The notes beneath the pieces are model-generated. The model had not been told where the DNA came from and searched no databases. It saw only the letters and a program-made list of their open reading frames with translations. DNA of 60,013 nt from Russula earlei (lineage: Eukaryota; Basidiomycota; Agaricomycetes; Russulales; Russulaceae). The position numbers were made by a program, and so were the translations under genes. Each line of letters begins with the position of its first letter. The stretch's first letter is position 1. The stretch spans positions 1-60,013 of the forward strand of contig JAGFNK010000327.1 of assembly GCA_025769875.1 (NCBI GenBank). The letters are read 5' to 3'. Below are positions 11,768 to 22,600 of the stretch, piece by piece.

Positions 11768-13118
11768 TCACCGATGGTGGACAACCACAGGGCGACCAGA
11801 GTGTTGTCGCGCGGGGACGAATCGCCGCATAAGTTGTGAAACGGATCTCGATGGTCGAGGACTCTTCAAGAAAATGTGGGTTACCGCGGGTAAGACTTCC
11901 GTTGCTCCTTCTTCGGCAAGCATTGCTAAGGCCTGGCAGACATGTCCCGCGACTTGATCGGATAGGTGCAGCCCCTCCACAGCAGTGAACTGGTACAGGA
12001 ATTCTATCCACTGAATGGTTTGTGCAGGGGAATTTGGACGATCAAGGCCCACGATCTCGAGTTTTAGCACAGTGGAAAGGAGGGGTAAGTATGAGCTGCA
12101 GAACCTGGCCAGCCACTCGAACTCTCTGCACCTCATATCCAAGAGGAGTTTCGGAAGGATTATGTGGTTCTCTCGAAATGCTTGCATTCTTGTAAATGCC
12201 CACAAATGCATCGTTGCATGTTTTGAACGATTCTGCGTGACTGATGAACCGGTGGAGCTGCGGAACGACAAAGTCGACGTCCGTAAATGAACGATATCTT
12301 GAGTTGGTTGAGAAGGGGAGCTTCGATTTGGGCAAGTAAGTCCTCCATGTACTCGTGAGCGCCGTGGAACACAAGTTGGGTGAGAGCGGGGAGGACAGAG
12401 CGGGTAAGCGGAGGCCGAGGCTTGTTTTCCAGATATCTACGAGAATGGGGTAGGAATTCGAGACGAAGTGCGTCAAGGCGTGACATCGATGAGAGGGCGG
12501 TGACCAAAGCCCGAGGCGAAAAGTAACCGGAATCGGGAATATTCCGAAGGATGAAGGCTGGCAAGGTGATTGGCAGACAAAAGTAGGTTTGGTATTCCTG
12601 GAAACGGACAGCCTAACAACGAGAGATGTCGGAGAAGTGGGGCTGATCCGCCTGAAGAATGAATCCGGAAGGGACGTCATCACCGGATTTACTACCATCC
12701 AAAGGTCCAGAGACGTCAGCTCCGGGAATGGTTTCTGCATTGCTGCTACCAGTCTTTCCCAAAATGAAAGTGGCACATAGGGCGAGGTGATTGCATGCGT
12801 GGGATGGTGGTGCTCCGACTCGAGGAAAGCAGCTATGTGTCCCCAGCAGCGGTCATGGAGTCGATTTTTACCTGGGCTTATCACCACAGGCAAGACTGGC
12901 CAGACATCCAGCATATCAGACATCGGTCTTTTTCCTGTGTACACGAGTTGCAGGTTGAGGCGACGTGGCGATGCAAACACGATACATCGCCATCTTTGAC
13001 ATACGTGGACCAGTGTGTGCCATCCGCTTGGCCCTATGTCCTCGTGATTCACATAGATATGGAATATCATCAGGAGGACGTCCTCGGGGAGCGTATTGAG
13101 TGTCAGCCCGTCTAAAAA
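11768..13118 (-). pseudogene. F-box/LRR gene relic (paralogue of the intact gene at 31.4 kb)
   Basis: Minus-strand remnant clearly homologous along its whole length to the intact plus-strand F-box gene at 31427-32821. Matching blocks appear in order but in different frames: WHTLVHVCQRWRCIVFASPR and MLDVWPVLPVV (~13.0-12.9 kb), LRNIPDSGYFSPRALVTALS and HEYMEDLLAQIEAPLL (~12.55-12.3 kb, shifted), DVDFVVPQLHRFISHAESFK (shifted back), then a third frame with TAVEGLHLSDQVAGHVCQAL and ARQHSGRPVVVHHR to a stop at 11768. At least three indels separate the frames, and the codon aligned with the intact ATG is CTC (~13.10 kb), so the start is lost. Upstream bases (GACCAATCG...TTAGAC) also align with the intact copy, showing a DNA-level duplication followed by inversion or reinsertion. 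Confidence 0.88.
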
Positions 13119-13439
13119 GTCGATTGGTCGGTGGTCGTCGTGGGCAGGACATACCCCGCCTCGGTGCGCGATGATGGCTTCCTTTCCACGAATCCCGAGA
13201 GGCGCCGAGGACGACTACGTGAGACTTTGGTTAATTCAGAGATGTTAACAGTGGATCTTGCTCGACGTACAGGTGAGCGCCCATTAATCGCGTCTACGCT
13301 GCCAGCGAACCACGAAGATGACTGTCACGGTATTTGCTGAACTTCAATATATTGGTCGTAACAATTGAGAATGTGATATTTCCGAACGCGTTCGAGGAGA
13401 TCGTGATGATGCTGCTTAGTAACCTCCGATCGAGGCACG

Positions 13440-13995
13440 TTCTCTCATCAGAATTTTCTGTACTTGCTTGCGCATTCCACGCGTTTGCTCAAGCTCGGAT
13501 TCCCTTTCCACTCTCTCACCAAAGTCAATCTTTCTACCCCTTCCTGTCATTTCTCCAACCTCGCCCACACGCCCTCGACGGCCTTACAAGAGGCTCTCAC
13601 ACAAGACTGCGAACGTCATCGCCGCCGTATGCGAGGGCTCACTGCCCTCAACGCCTCGCGTTTCCGTTCTTGCCCCATCGCCGTCGGTTATGCGATCAAT
13701 AGTACGAATTATGGTATCATAGGTATGGTGTATATTCTTCATGTTTTGCTTGCCTTCGATCTCCCTGGTCATTTCTCGATCTCGCGTTTCGCCCGACTCC
13801 TTTTCTCGTTCATCTCTTTTTCCCTCCAGTATTTAAGGCTTTAGCTACCGCTCTCGAACGCAGAGAATTTCCAATCGCCTTCCTTGTCTGTTTCCAAGTG
13901 CTAAGCTTGCTCTCTGTCCTTCTGGTTTCTCTGTCCTCATCCAGTCACACGAACTCAAGCGCAGCAAATCCGGTAAGATCTCGTGCCCGTGCCCG
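13440..13995 (+). pseudogene. Unrecognised gene relic with one likely intron
   Basis: A coding-like stretch without a usable ATG. It reads HSLTKVNLSTPS, QEALTQDCERHRRRMRGLTA and VGYAINSTNYGII, then splices (GTATGG at ~13724 to CCCTCCAG at ~13829) into VFKALATALERREFPIAFLV and a Ser-rich end. A more degraded relative lies on the minus strand at about 33080-33760, aligned over the exon, the CATAG/GTATG donor and the TATTTAA just after the acceptor. Neither copy has a clear start, so both may be relics of the same unknown gene. No family recognised. Confidence 0.35.
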
Positions 13996-14059
13996 ATCCT
14001 CAAGGCAGTAACATTCCTGTCCTGTCTACACATCCCTTTGGCGCACTCGCACCTCACAG

Positions 14060-16275
14060 CTTCGATCTTCGGCAGCTTGCGCTATGACCGAGGGATCTAG
14101 ACTACCGACTGCTGCACGTATATTGGGCTGGTAACAATAACTACCTTGAATGTGCTGAAAAACTCAGCGAACTGAAGGAAAATACCAGTGCAGGGTACGT
14201 AAGGCCCTTCCACAGGTAAAGAGGAGACTGAAAGGTGGCATCTTTATCTACGAATGGCGGTTCCCCAGTTCGTGCATTTGTTGCTTCAAGGCCAGAGGTG
14301 TGTTGGAGTATCATGAAACTAGACAGCTGCAAGCTCAAAGCAATGTGAGCAAGGAGCATCACTATCATCTCCATGGGATGAGGTGCGCGGCACTAGACCG
14401 TTCTCCTGTTTGGAAGCCATTGGTCGGGATAGATAATAAGAAACGGCAACTTGAATCGAGACTGAGGATGTGATTTCTAGCACGACGGACGTACGACTCC
14501 CTGACGAAGACACGCATTCGATACTAGTATGACGTCAACTATCGTCATGGACCTGGTCCAGCTCTACTCGTGATGAAAGCCACCCTTTGTTGATATGCAA
14601 GAAAATTGCACATCGGATCCATATTTGAGGGGGGATACGCAACAGCGTGCATAAATAAGGGGCCCCTTTCGTCACCTCCGTAATTTCTCTAGCGGCGGGA
14701 CAGTCGAAGCCAGCTCTAGTGAGCGCATGCCACCACACCCCGGATGTCATCATCCTATTGACAGGATCGTGCACGTCCGCAATGGTAGGGAGATTGGGCA
14801 GCATGGTGTCCTCCACATGGCAGAAGATACATCTGTGAAGCGCAGGCAGGTCTGCACTCACACACCGGAGGGACATTGAAGCGACAGCTTGTGTGTGGAG
14901 GGGCACCGGTCTGCGATGCGGGAGGCTGAAACGCGAATTGGGCATATTTATGATATTTATACCACTGGCCAGAGAACAGCCAGGAGGGGAAAAATCGTGG
15001 TAATCCAATAGAGATGCGAATGATGAGTTGCACAGAAAAAAAAAGGAGGAAGCCGTCGATGAGTGGGAGACTCCGAGTCCCGCGGCCTGCGAGTTGTGCA
15101 AGAGGGGTCACCTTCCTCCAGAAATGAGCCCATCCTCGGTTCAACAGGCAGGAATTGCCGGGTGTCTCGACTTCAACTGATGCTATGGACTTCCTTCCAG
15201 ATCCAGATATGTCGGCGGAAGTACACTTTTCCTTGGTGTATTTTCACCACAGCTAGTGGTCACTGGCAGTGACCAATAATGGAGCGGCACAAGCGACATC
15301 AGAAGCGTCGCGTCGTGTATTCAATTTCTAGCGGGAAGCAGTGCTGGCAACTGGCGCCTCCGTCCCAATTCGAGGCAGCGGGCATAGTCAAGCAAGTGTC
15401 GCGCTGTGGTCACTTCAGTTGGTAGCAGGCAGGTCTGGTGAGCCATGACCAGAGATCCTTCATACCGTCTTGTTGCGCGATTGTCAAGGGGGCTGGGAGC
15501 AAGTGAATCAAATTCGGCCTGGAAGCGTCACAGGTCGTTTGGGAGCTTAAAGGCGACGACGTGCTGAAATTGCCGGTAGTCGCGCACGCGCCGTTCACTT
15601 GACGTAATCTTACGGCTTTCGTTTCCTCCTCGACCCGCAAGTTGGAACGTCTTCCGCCCGTCGTGCTCGGTTGCTAGAATGTATTCTCGCGACGCATTCT
15701 CACCGCCAGGGTAAAATACGCGTCGAACGCGCGAGTAGTGTACGCGACATTGATGTCTGGCAAGGCGGACGTTGAGCCTGCTCTAGTCTCGAGCGCCTTC
15801 AACTCATGACCGAACCGCGCCCAAAGTGCGACCTGAGGTGAGCCGTTTCCTTATGAAGAAGACAACGTCGTGCCTGATCGGGGGAAGCAGTGACATGAAG
15901 AATGTACCGGAGCAGCCTTGATTCTCCTGCCCAAGAGAGGACACCAACTGTGGGCTCTTTGAGACATGACTGGCACACCGTATTCTAACCTGGGTCGGGG
16001 CGGCCAGCAGCAATGGCGCCACTCCGAGACAGTATTTTCGCTCTCTGTCTCCTGCCAAGGGGTGCTGAGCGGATCACGTTCCAATTAAAGTGCAACTCGC
16101 TCGATCAACCATAGCCGACTCTCTGAACACTCTGGTATCATGATGAATCCCGCTCCATTTATAGTTCGTACCTGCCCATGTTTTGTTTCCGGTGCACGGG
16201 GACGTGGCGATCACTTGTCATATAAAAGGTCTCAACGCGCACCCCTCAAACATCATACCTTTTCAACTAGTCACC
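14060..16275. other. Accessory intergenic DNA upstream of chitinase 2
   Basis: 2.2 kb without a supported gene. A 188-codon open frame on the minus strand (15101-14535) contains a CxxC pair (HRCIFCHVED) but has no recognisable homology and untypical composition, so it is not called. The segment about 15960-16090 is a diverged repeat of 19290-19440; both lie upstream of a chitinase copy (2 and 3) and mark the left end of the duplicated unit. Confidence 0.4.
16221..16229 (+). promoter_or_regulatory. TATA box of chitinase 2
   Basis: TATAAAAGG 47 nt before the start codon, followed by CTCAACGCG, which is shared with the chitinase 3 promoter. Confidence 0.7.
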
Positions 16276-17916
16276 ATGAGGGCTTTCGTCGTTCTTTACA
16301 TTTTCCTCTTTACCCATCTAAGCCAGGCCGCTTCCTCGAGCCCTTCCGCTTCACACAGCAAACGTTCCCACTCTCTGCTCTCGAGGGAACTATCTAGCAG
16401 AGCCCCCGCGCCTTTCGTAGCTTCGGCATGGTATTCTTCATGGCATAGCAATGACTTCCCTCTATCGGCTGTTAGCTGGTCCAAGTACACTTCACTCACA
16501 TATGCTCTTGCGTAAGTGCGCCCAGTATCCCTTCGTGTGGGGTCTCATGTGAGGACCCTTTAGAACAACGACTAAGGATGTCCACACTATTGGACTTACG
16601 GCATCGGACAAACAGTTACTGCCCCAGTTTGTCCAGGCCTGCAAAAAGAATGTATGTCCTGCAGGTCCCTTATTTATTCACATGTCTTACAATATGCTAG
16701 GGCGTCCGCGCTATTCTGTCCATCGGAGGTTGGGGGGGCTCACGATACTTTTCAACTGCGGTAGCGACCGCGGCGAATCGGGACGCTTTCGCCAAGGCAG
16801 TCATGGGGGTTGTCTCGCAGTACCAACTTGATGGGATCGAATTCGAGTATGATCTTTCCCTTTTGTCTTCAGTCTTCTGTCGATCTGATTCTTAACTCGA
16901 TCTCAGCTGGGAGTATCCCGGTTTGCAAGGGATTGGCTGCAATAAAGTATCGAAGACTGACACTGCCAACTTCCTTTTATTCCTGCAAACCCTCCGCCTC
17001 CAGACTGGCGCCAAAAATCTTATCATATCTGCTGCGGTAACGCCAAAGCCCTTTGCTGGCCCAGACGGCAATCCCGTGTCGGACGTGTCGGTGTTCGCAG
17101 AGGCCCTCAACTACATCAGTTCGCCCCCTTCCTTTTTTCTCGATCGACATTCCTCTGATGTCACAGCATAGCGATTATGAACTATGAAAATTGGGGTCCT
17201 TGGTCCCCGTTGGTTGGACCCAATTCGGCGTTGGATGATTCGTGCGCGCCCTCGCAACTTCAACGTGGCTCGGCGAAGTCGGCTGTCAAGGCATGGACCG
17301 CTGCTGGCATGCCGGCCAAGCAGATCGTCCTCGGCGTTGCAGCATATGGACATTCCTACTTCGTAACCCAGAGCAATGCGTACAACGCGTCTCACCAGAT
17401 TCATCCTTACGTACCCTTCGACAAATCTAAGCAGCCCACGGGAGACAAATGGGACTCCACGCCGGTTGGTGTTGACGCGTGTGGACACAAAAACGTTCGC
17501 GGTGGTCTGTTCGACTTCTGGGGTTTGATCGACGCCGGGTTCCTCAATGCCGATGGGACCGCGGCCAGTGGGATCAACTATGATTTCGATACGTGTAGCC
17601 AGACGGTGAGCGATAGACAAGGGACTCGAAATCGTTGATTCGCTAATAACCTTGGAAACTAGCCTTTCGTATACAATCCCAAAACGGAGGTCATGGTCTC
17701 CTATGATGATGCTCACTCGTTTGGTGTGTCTCTCAATATTTACCTTACCTTTTGGATTTGTTAACTCATTCCCAAATAGCCGCGAAAGGTGAATACATCA
17801 AGACTGCAGGTCTCCTCGGGTTTGGGATGTGGGAAGCTGGTGGAGATTCGCACGACATTCTGCTCGACTCCATACGTTCGGCTCTAGACAATGTTATAAG
17901 CGTGCGCGTTGATTAG
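16276..17916 (+). CDS. Secreted GH18 chitinase, copy 2 (437 aa)
   Basis: Second GH18 chitinase, sharing all six intron positions and phases with copies 1 and 3. Exons: 16276-16511, 16564-16651, 16701-16846, 16907-17118, 17172-17605, 17663-17723, 17780-17916, 438 codons. The signal peptide MRAFVVLYIFLFTHLSQA is followed by a Ser/Arg-rich stretch with KR and SR sites that could be Kex2-processed. Catalytic blocks are AILSIGGWGGSRYF and LDGIEFDWEYP (Asp from a split codon, acid/base Glu present, second Asp replaced by Glu), then MNYENWGPWSPLVGPNSALD, LGVAAYGHSYFV and GFGMWEAGGDSHD. Copy 3 is much closer to it than copy 1. Expected to be secreted. No binding module. Confidence 0.93.
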
Positions 17917-19442
17917 AACGGACCTTCGTCCAAATGTCGTTGATTATCAGTACCTGGGATACCACTATGGAAAGATATAGATATACGGACTTTCCTTTCT
18001 CCATTTACCCTGCAACCTCTGCGGTATATACTGTGGCTACTGTTTGCGCTAGTCGGCTTTCATGTTGTGCCTGTGAAACGTCGACTTATCCCTTCCTGCC
18101 CGTCGTGTATGGAGTTAACTCCCCAATGTGTGCCATCGCTGAGAGAGCACAGAATGTAAGCAGATTGAAAACTTATACTCTGCGCGACATGGGAGGAACA
18201 AGGAATGAAAACGGGATGGGGCGCAACAATTACTAGTACGCCAACGGATGGGAGAGAATACTTTCTTCCGTCGCTAAGTACCCGCACGAGATTCCATCCA
18301 CAATCAGTCCACGAACGAGAGGGATCGGTCGATCGACGAACCGACCATGGCAAATGGCAGAAGAAATTGAGATGTGAAGACCTCCCTCACAAACTCGTTT
18401 CGGTCCGTTATGGGCAACGAGTGGTGCCATTCGACGGCGAGTGAGAGAGCATATCTTCAACGATCCCAGCACTCCTTACTGAGATGTCGGTGTGCCAGTT
18501 CTATCGGCGATGGCGACTTTGCCTTCGACTTGTAGCTAGTCCGAATGTCGTTTCTGATTCTCCTCTAGTGGACAACTTGGAAAGCGTAGATGTCGAGTGG
18601 CTTGACAGGATCCGACTGTGTGGGGAAAGGCAACAAACACTGCCAACCTGCTCCCATCACCGTACGAACTGGGGCCCATGACGGCCGCCCCAAAGCCGAG
18701 CCCTGCATCAATACTCCTACCGATACCTCCCGGTTACATCTCACCAACATTTCAATCCCCTCCCGCTCTTTCGCTTTATCCTTCTTCGCGACCTTTCACC
18801 GTTCTGCGGTCGCCGTTCGAACGCGTCGACGCGTCGCTTGGGGCGTTTGTGTTGGCAAAGTCGAGGTCTCGGTGGTGGGTTATCTTCCAGTTGTCCATTA
18901 GAGCAACGGGAGCCGATTATGTTGGAAATCTCGAGCTCGCATACTAGCATGCACGCAGTGACTTGGAGTACTGGCATATGTGAGATACTCACCCTGACAG
19001 TGTATCTCGCCTTCGGAATGTAAGGGGCAACATGAAGAAACCACATGGGGAATACGCAGCTCTAAATATTGGGTCTGTGAATGGAGTGACACGTCGAGAA
19101 TAGCCAGAGCCGACCTCACAAAGTCATGAGGGCAGCATTAACATTTCTATGGGGTGATAACACCTCCGAGTCTGGTCTGTGCCTGATCGAATCAGGGTCA
19201 ACGACGTGAGAATGTACTGCTTACCTCACTCGGGAGTAGCCGCTTAGACGGGCTTGCTCAGCCCACAGAACGACCACTCTAAGTCTCAAAGGTAGGATCC
19301 CTGGCACACGGTATCCTAACCTGGGTCGAGGCCGCAAGCACCGACATCTCTATACCTGGTGGCGGTGTGGGCAACAATTATTAGTCTTCTGGCGCCTAAG
19401 CGGATCACCAATCTGACGTGCCAGTTGCAACTCACCCCCGAG
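17917..19442. other. Accessory spacer between chitinase 2 and the LINE
   Basis: The first ~170 bp after chitinase 2 repeat the flank after chitinase 3 (27840-28030). About 18235-18380 resembles 44245-44400, and 19040-19110 resembles 29060-29130 (CTCTAAATATTGG-TCTGTGAATGGA), so this spacer is a patchwork of dispersed low-copy repeats. Open frames at 18.5-18.95 kb show no known family. No gene is called. Confidence 0.45.
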
Positions 19443-19455
19443 CCGATCCTGACAT

Positions 19456-19456
<1 letters not shown>
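19443..19456. repeat. Target-site duplication, left copy (14 bp)
   Basis: CCGATCCTGACATG immediately before the T39 run. The identical 14-mer recurs at 25908-25921, just past the other end of the element, and the next base (T) also matches, so the duplication may be 15 bp. Confidence 0.93.
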
Positions 19457-19495
<39 letters not shown>

Positions 19496-19649
19496 CCGAA
19501 TTTGTATTCCGCAGCGCGTACATCATGATACAGAGGCGGTCACGGGCATAGTAAGCGACGTAATGTGATTAGGAGTTATGGTTCTTGAGTTGTCCGCTGG
19601 GGCGGTATGACAGCGTTAGAGTGTAGTGTGTGGTGGTCTGTGGTGGTGA

Positions 19650-22600
19650 TTAAGTGGGGTGTCTCTGCGCTTCCCGGTTCTCCCTCAACCCTCCTGGGTC
19701 CCAGTTTTCCCTCGGTTTTAGGCATGCCTTGGTTTCTATTAGAAAGGAGAGCGTGCTCTGTGCCCGATCTGGGTGGTCGAACAGCTGGGCTAAATTTCGT
19801 GGGCGGCCATTCGTGGACAAGTGTCTGCGGCGCGCGTCGTGGTATTGTGGGCATGTCAGGAGCACGTGCTCAACTGTTTGGAGGGGTTCGCCGCATGGGC
19901 ACGCGACCTGTGCGGGTGTGTGCCTTGTGTGGAATCGCTGAGTATACTCCCCGGTGAACGCATGACCTGTGATGAATCGGTAGAAGGTGGATGTGAATTG
20001 TCTGGGGAACTTATCGTGTTGCCCTGTGTTGTTGTTCCTGTTGTTTCCATTGTTGTGAGTTCCTGCGTTGGTGCATTTTGTCCGTTTTTGGGCGACTGCT
20101 GTGGGGTGTGGTTTTCCATTCGGCGGTTTAGTGAGAGCTGTGCGGTATGCGAGTGAGGTGCGGGGCAACTGGTGCCAGCTCCTTTCCCATTCCGCTATTG
20201 CGTCCGCGTTGTGCTTTCTCTTTTGTTCGTCTAGGGATAGAGGTTCTGTTAGGTTTTCAGTGCGCGCCATGCGCGCCGTTTCTAGGGCTAGTCGTCTGGC
20301 TTCTCGGGCTCCGGGTGGTTTGTCATTCCTAGATGTCCAAAGCAGACTTATGTTCGTTTGGGGGTGGGTGTTAAGGATCTCACCTATTTGTTTTAAGTGG
20401 CATAGAGCTATCGCTTGTTCATCATGAGGTTTGTGGCTGATGGCTAGTTCTGCGGCCGCACGTGTTGGTAGGAAGATGTGGGCGTTTGTGGGTGTGATGG
20501 TCGTCCGTGTGTCGAGGTATTCCGCTAGGGCTTCGAGGCCGGTCGTTAGCGAGCGGAGGTGTGTGCCCTCGACTGTTACTGTTGTTCCGATTACCTGTTC
20601 TTTGCGTCCTAGTATCCTCTCGGTTTTGTATAGTACTGCCGTTGCCACTCCAAGTTGCTTGTTGTCTGTTCGTCCTTTGTTTGTTTTGACACCACTGCAG
20701 TAGATGGTGATGCGGTCTTCTGCTTGGCGTGGTTCCGTTACCTTTCCCATGCTAACGCGTCCGTCCCAATCTGGGGCGCCGGGTGGGAGATTGGGGAAGT
20801 GTTCTATGCGTGGGCTGTTCGCGTTCGTTCGGTTTGCTAGCGAGCTCAGGGTGGTTTTTGCTCTGTGGCTGTTTGGTGATGGTAGTGCTGCGTCGTGGCT
20901 TGGTTGGGTATCCCAGGCACCTCCTAGTCTCCTTCGTAGTTGACTACCGGTCATGGTGCGGTGGAGTCTCACTGCTGCGTTGTTGGTTAGTTTGTTAAGT
21001 TGTATGCGCATGGGCAGGATAGTTAGTAGTTGGTGGAGGGGGTCTCTCGGGGTAGTGCGGAAGGCCCCTGCTATTATCTTTACCGCTTCGTTCTGGACGA
21101 CTTGCAGTTTCTTGACTAGACCGATTTGTTTACCTGTGTACCATAGCTGGTGGCCGTATGTTAGTGTTGGGAGGCAGATGGCGAGGTATACCTGTCTCCA
21201 TTTTGCTTGTTCGAGGCCTCTGACGGAGTTACCAAGCAGTTGAAGGGCTTTCAGCGACGCTCTTGCTCTGTTACACATGTACTCGACATGACGTTTCCAG
21301 GTGAGGCGTGAGTCGAAGAAGAAACCGAGGTACCTGATCGTGTCAGTCGCTTTCACTCGGTAGTATGTGTTGTGTGATGGGAGCGGGAGGTGTATGTAGT
21401 TGGGTGGGTTCGCGCATTCCCTCTGTTTTCTGAAGAAGAGCACTTCTGTTTTTTCGGGTTCAGCGTTGAGTCCCGCTTTGTTTAGCCATTTAGCGCATTC
21501 GGAGTATCCCAGTCGGAGTGCTGACTCTACGGACGTCCAGTCTCGGTTGCACGCAAAGATGGCCCCATCGTCGATATACATGGCTAAGGCGGTTTGGTTC
21601 CAGGCTTTTGCCTTGTGAAGTAGGGGGGAGGTGTAGAGTATGGAAAGTACTGGTGAGGCGGGGGAGCCTTGCGGCGTACCTGCTTCCAGATCAAAGGGGT
21701 CTGAGGCACGCCCGTTGAATCTCAGGCGGACTTTCCTGTTTGTCAGAAAGGAGTCACACCATTTTACTATCTCTGGGGCGAAGCCAAGGTTCTCAACCAC
21801 TTGGGTTAGTCTCCGGTGGTTTATGTTGTCAAAGAACCCTTGGATGTCGAACAACAGGAGCCCACATTTGAGTCCCATTTGTTGTGCCGCTTGTATGTCG
21901 TGTAAGAGTGTGAGTCCCGCGTCTATTGTTGATGATGCGTTTCTCCCTCCAAATTGCGTCGTGGGGACTATTTTGTGTCTGGCCATGTCCTGATAGATGA
22001 TCCTCGCCACGATTTTCTCCAGGAGCTTACCTAGACATTCGAGTAGTGCTATTGGGCGGAAGTTCTTAGCCAGTGTGTAGTCGGCTCTGTTTGGTTTGGG
22101 TATAACGCAGACTAGTGCCTCCTTCCAGACACTTGGATGGTGTCCGGCTTTAAGGCAATTTACCAGGAGACCCAGTAGCTTTTCCGGGTTCGCTTCCCAT
22201 GCCCACTTTATCATGGTCCAGGAGTGGCCCGAAGGGCCTGGTGCAGAGCGTCCAGATACTTTCTGGAGGAGGTCAGTTATTAGTTGTTTGTGAATCGTTG
22301 GGAGTTCGCGTTGAGGGAGTGGGACTGGGTCGTCTGGGAAGTGTGGTTCCACTTCCTGTCGTTCCCCGGCGAAAAAGCGCTGTGAAAGAGTGTCAGCTAT
22401 TTCTTCGTGTGAGTTGGCAAAACCTTCTGGTCCTCGGAGTGGGGGAACCTTAGTGGTTTTGCGTCCGTGTCTCCAGGTGGCGACTTCCCATAGTTGGGCT
22501 TTGTCGATGTAGTCGTTGGCCCACTGTCGTTTCGCTGCTTGTACAGTGGATTTTAGTCGTTTGTGCGCTCTTTTCCGTTCTTCTGGGTTTGGGGCCTCTT

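Noticed and set aside
14535..15101. 188-codon minus-strand ORF with a CxxC pair
   Set aside because: No family resemblance, untypical composition, no supporting splice structure; likely chance.
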